Of a stretch of DNA of 64,000 nt, positions 62,651 through 64,000 are shown piece after piece. The stretch covers positions 434,001 to 498,000 of the forward strand of contig CBDHEI010000001.1 in NCBI GenBank assembly GCA_965262055.1, in the 5' to 3' direction. The notes under the pieces were generated by a model. It saw nothing but the letters and a program-made list of their open reading frames with translations, had not been told where the DNA came from and searched no databases. Position 1 is the stretch's first letter, and every line of letters starts with the position of its first letter. This DNA comes from G958296245 sp965262055. Its GTDB lineage: Bacteria > Chloroflexota > Dehalococcoidia > Lucifugimonadales > G958296245. The position numbers and the translations under genes are program-made.

Positions 62651-64000
62651 ATGGCCGACGATGCTGCCCGGGCCGACGTGCTGATACTGGGGGGCGAGGT
62701 CATCGACGGCAGCGGCTCCGAGCCGTTTGCCGCCGACGTGGCTATCGAGGACGGCAGGATCACAGCCGTCGGCAGCCTCGCCGCATGGAGCGCGGCCCAT
62801 ACTATCCGCGCCGACGGCCTCTACATTACGCCCGGCTTCGTCGACATGCACACGCACTCGGAGCGCGGGCTATACATTCCCGAGCTTGCGCCGAGCCTGC
62901 CCTACCTGACCCAGGGCATCACGACCGTGGTTGGCGGCGCCGACGGCTATGGCTCGTGGCCGCTGCACGAGGCGATGGAGGTCCACGCCGCAAGGCTGGA
63001 GCGCCAGGGCATCGGCACGAACGCCGTGCTCATGGTGGGCTCAGGACAGGTGCGCCGGCTGGTCATGGGCACGGACGCGCGCCGTCCAACGTCCGGTGAG
63101 ATGACGGCCATGAAGCGCCACGTGCGGGAGGCGATGGAGTCCGGCGCGTGGGGGCTGTCGTCGGGCTTGGAGTACCCTCCCGGAAGCCACGCGGACACGT
63201 CGGAGGTCACCGATCTGGCCTCCGAGGCGGCCTCCCACGGCGGCATGTACCACACCCACATGCGCAGCGAGTCCGACGGCCTGATCGATGCCGCCGCCGA
63301 GGCCATCGAGATCACGGAGCGCTCCGGGACCGTGGGCGTGCTGACTCACCTCAAGGCGGTCCACCGGCGCAACTGGGGCAAGGCAGGCCGTGTGCTGGAG
63401 CTGATCGAGGAAGCCAGAGACCGGGGCGTCAGGGTGTACGCAGACCAGTACCCCTTCGCGGACGGCGAGGTGCCCCTGATTCCCGAGAACGCCCGGCTGC
63501 CAATAACCGGCGCCGAGGAGAGCGCCGCGAGGCTGGAAGCGGCCCTGGAGGCGGTACCCGACGCGGCTCTTCTGGAACTGTATACGGAGTTGGCGGCCCT
63601 GCCCACCCTGGAGCCAAGTCGGCGGCGCTTCCTGGAGGCTCGGCCCGAACTCCTACGGGAGATGGTCGCTGGCGCGCTGGGCACCACGATGCCTACCGAG
63701 GGACGAGGCCTGATGGAGCTGGCCTCCTGGTACGGGGTGCACAGGGGCCCCGGCAACCCGGAACAGAGGATGGGCTTCGTCGAGCGCCTGGACGACCCCA
63801 ACGAAGGAGCGCGGATCAGGTCAATCGTGGCGGAGCACCTGGAGCAGTACGGCGGCGCCGAGCAGATCACCATCGTCGAGTCTGCGCGCCCCGAGGTGGA
63901 GGGCAAGTCCTTGTTAGACGCGACCGAGGTGCTTGGCCTCACGGAAGTAGACGCCGCCATCCGACTCGGCCTGGAGGGTGCGCGGGCGATGGCGGACATC
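62651..64000 (+). CDS. N-acyl-D-amino-acid deacylase/D-aminoacylase-like amidohydrolase (partial, C-terminus cut)
   Basis: 450 codons are open to the right edge. The N-terminal ADVLILGGEVIDGSG and VAIEDGRITAVG form the small beta-domain; YITPGFVDMHTHSE gives the HxH zinc motif; SGLEYPPGSHADTSEV and HTHMRSESDG carry further ligands; THLKAVHRRNWGKA is typical of D-aminoacylases. They release D-amino acids from N-acyl compounds. GGAGGA ends 5 bases before the ATG. Confidence 0.88.
   Translation, partial: MADDAARADVLILGGEVIDGSGSEPFAADVAIEDGRITAVGSLAAWSAAHTIRADGLYITPGFVDMHTHSERGLYIPELAPSLPYLTQGITTVVGGADGYGSWPLHEAMEVHAARLERQGIGTNAVLMVGSGQVRRLVMGTDARRPTSGEMTAMKRHVREAMESGAWGLSSGLEYPPGSHADTSEVTDLASEAASHGGMYHTHMRSESDGLIDAAAEAIEITERSGTVGVLTHLKAVHRRNWGKAGRVLELIEEARDRGVRVYADQYPFADGEVPLIPENARLPITGAEESAARLEAALEAVPDAALLELYTELAALPTLEPSRRRFLEARPELLREMVAGALGTTMPTEGRGLMELASWYGVHRGPGNPEQRMGFVERLDDPNEGARIRSIVAEHLEQYGGAEQITIVESARPEVEGKSLLDATEVLGLTEVDAAIRLGLEGARAMADI

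Overview
The window is high-GC, gene-dense chromosomal DNA of a free-living heterotrophic bacterium. I infer a Chloroflexota member, most like the SAR202/Dehalococcoidia-type heterotrophs. The grounds are the piled-up paralogues of a few catabolic superfamilies (Gfo/Idh/MocA, enolase, amidohydrolase, FAD oxidoreductase), a T-box-controlled leuS, and tRNA genes with encoded CCA. This is inference, since no rRNA or phylogenetic marker set is present.

Layout. 1-428 is the start of a flavoprotein running off the left edge. 563-1663 is a threonine-synthase-like gene. From 11708 down to 1743 runs one tight minus-strand block: CehA/McbA-type metallohydrolase, Gfo/Idh/MocA oxidoreductase, RpiB-like isomerase, VOC protein, and a MacAB/YknXYZ-type exporter with a giant 33-residue-repeat adaptor. 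11829-16827 holds an orphan HicB, tRNA-Thr(CGU), a Gfo/Idh/MocA gene, an amidohydrolase and a tandemly duplicated pair of oxidoreductases. 16867-23519 carries an NHL propeller, a DUF1800 protein, an amidase, a phosphotriesterase-family hydrolase and an MFS exporter.

23520-28530 is an accessory island. It has an AT-rich repeat-laden control region, a fused restriction-modification-type methylase broken in a run of nine C, two tiny coupled genes, and a protein with a duplicated 46-residue domain and a histone-like tail expressed from an apparently leaderless promoter. 28668-36946 carries a CNNM/CorC protein, an enolase-superfamily dehydratase, tRNA-Trp, two NEW3 surface proteins, a dimethylglycine-dehydrogenase-like flavoprotein and an EVE protein. 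36947-38639 is a second small island: a MITE-like element, a strong promoter, a DUF3883 protein and a PIN toxin. 38711-43900 holds leuB, a DAO flavoprotein and leuS with its T-box.

44429-53608 is a surface polysaccharide cluster: nucleotide-sugar dehydrogenase, GT4, GT2, GDP-mannose 3,5-epimerase, ManC, O-antigen ligase-like protein and another epimerase. 53808-54844 is a HEPN/MNT module. 54864-58970 is glcDEF (glycolate oxidase). 59013-61316 is a toxin-antitoxin-like strip (DUF4160/DUF2442, membrane protein, broken Nudix gene, HicAB). 61367-62446 is aroC, and 62651 onward is an N-acyl-D-amino-acid deacylase cut by the right edge, preceded by an unexplained nested hairpin.

Most of the core length is catabolic (sugar acids, lactones, amides, methylated amines, glycolate) with amino-acid biosynthesis (threonine, leucine, chorismate) scattered through it. 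The accessory strips are where the unusual signals lie. Three frame disruptions (25447, about 59264, 60129) sit in these strips; each may be real decay, phase variation, or an assembly indel.
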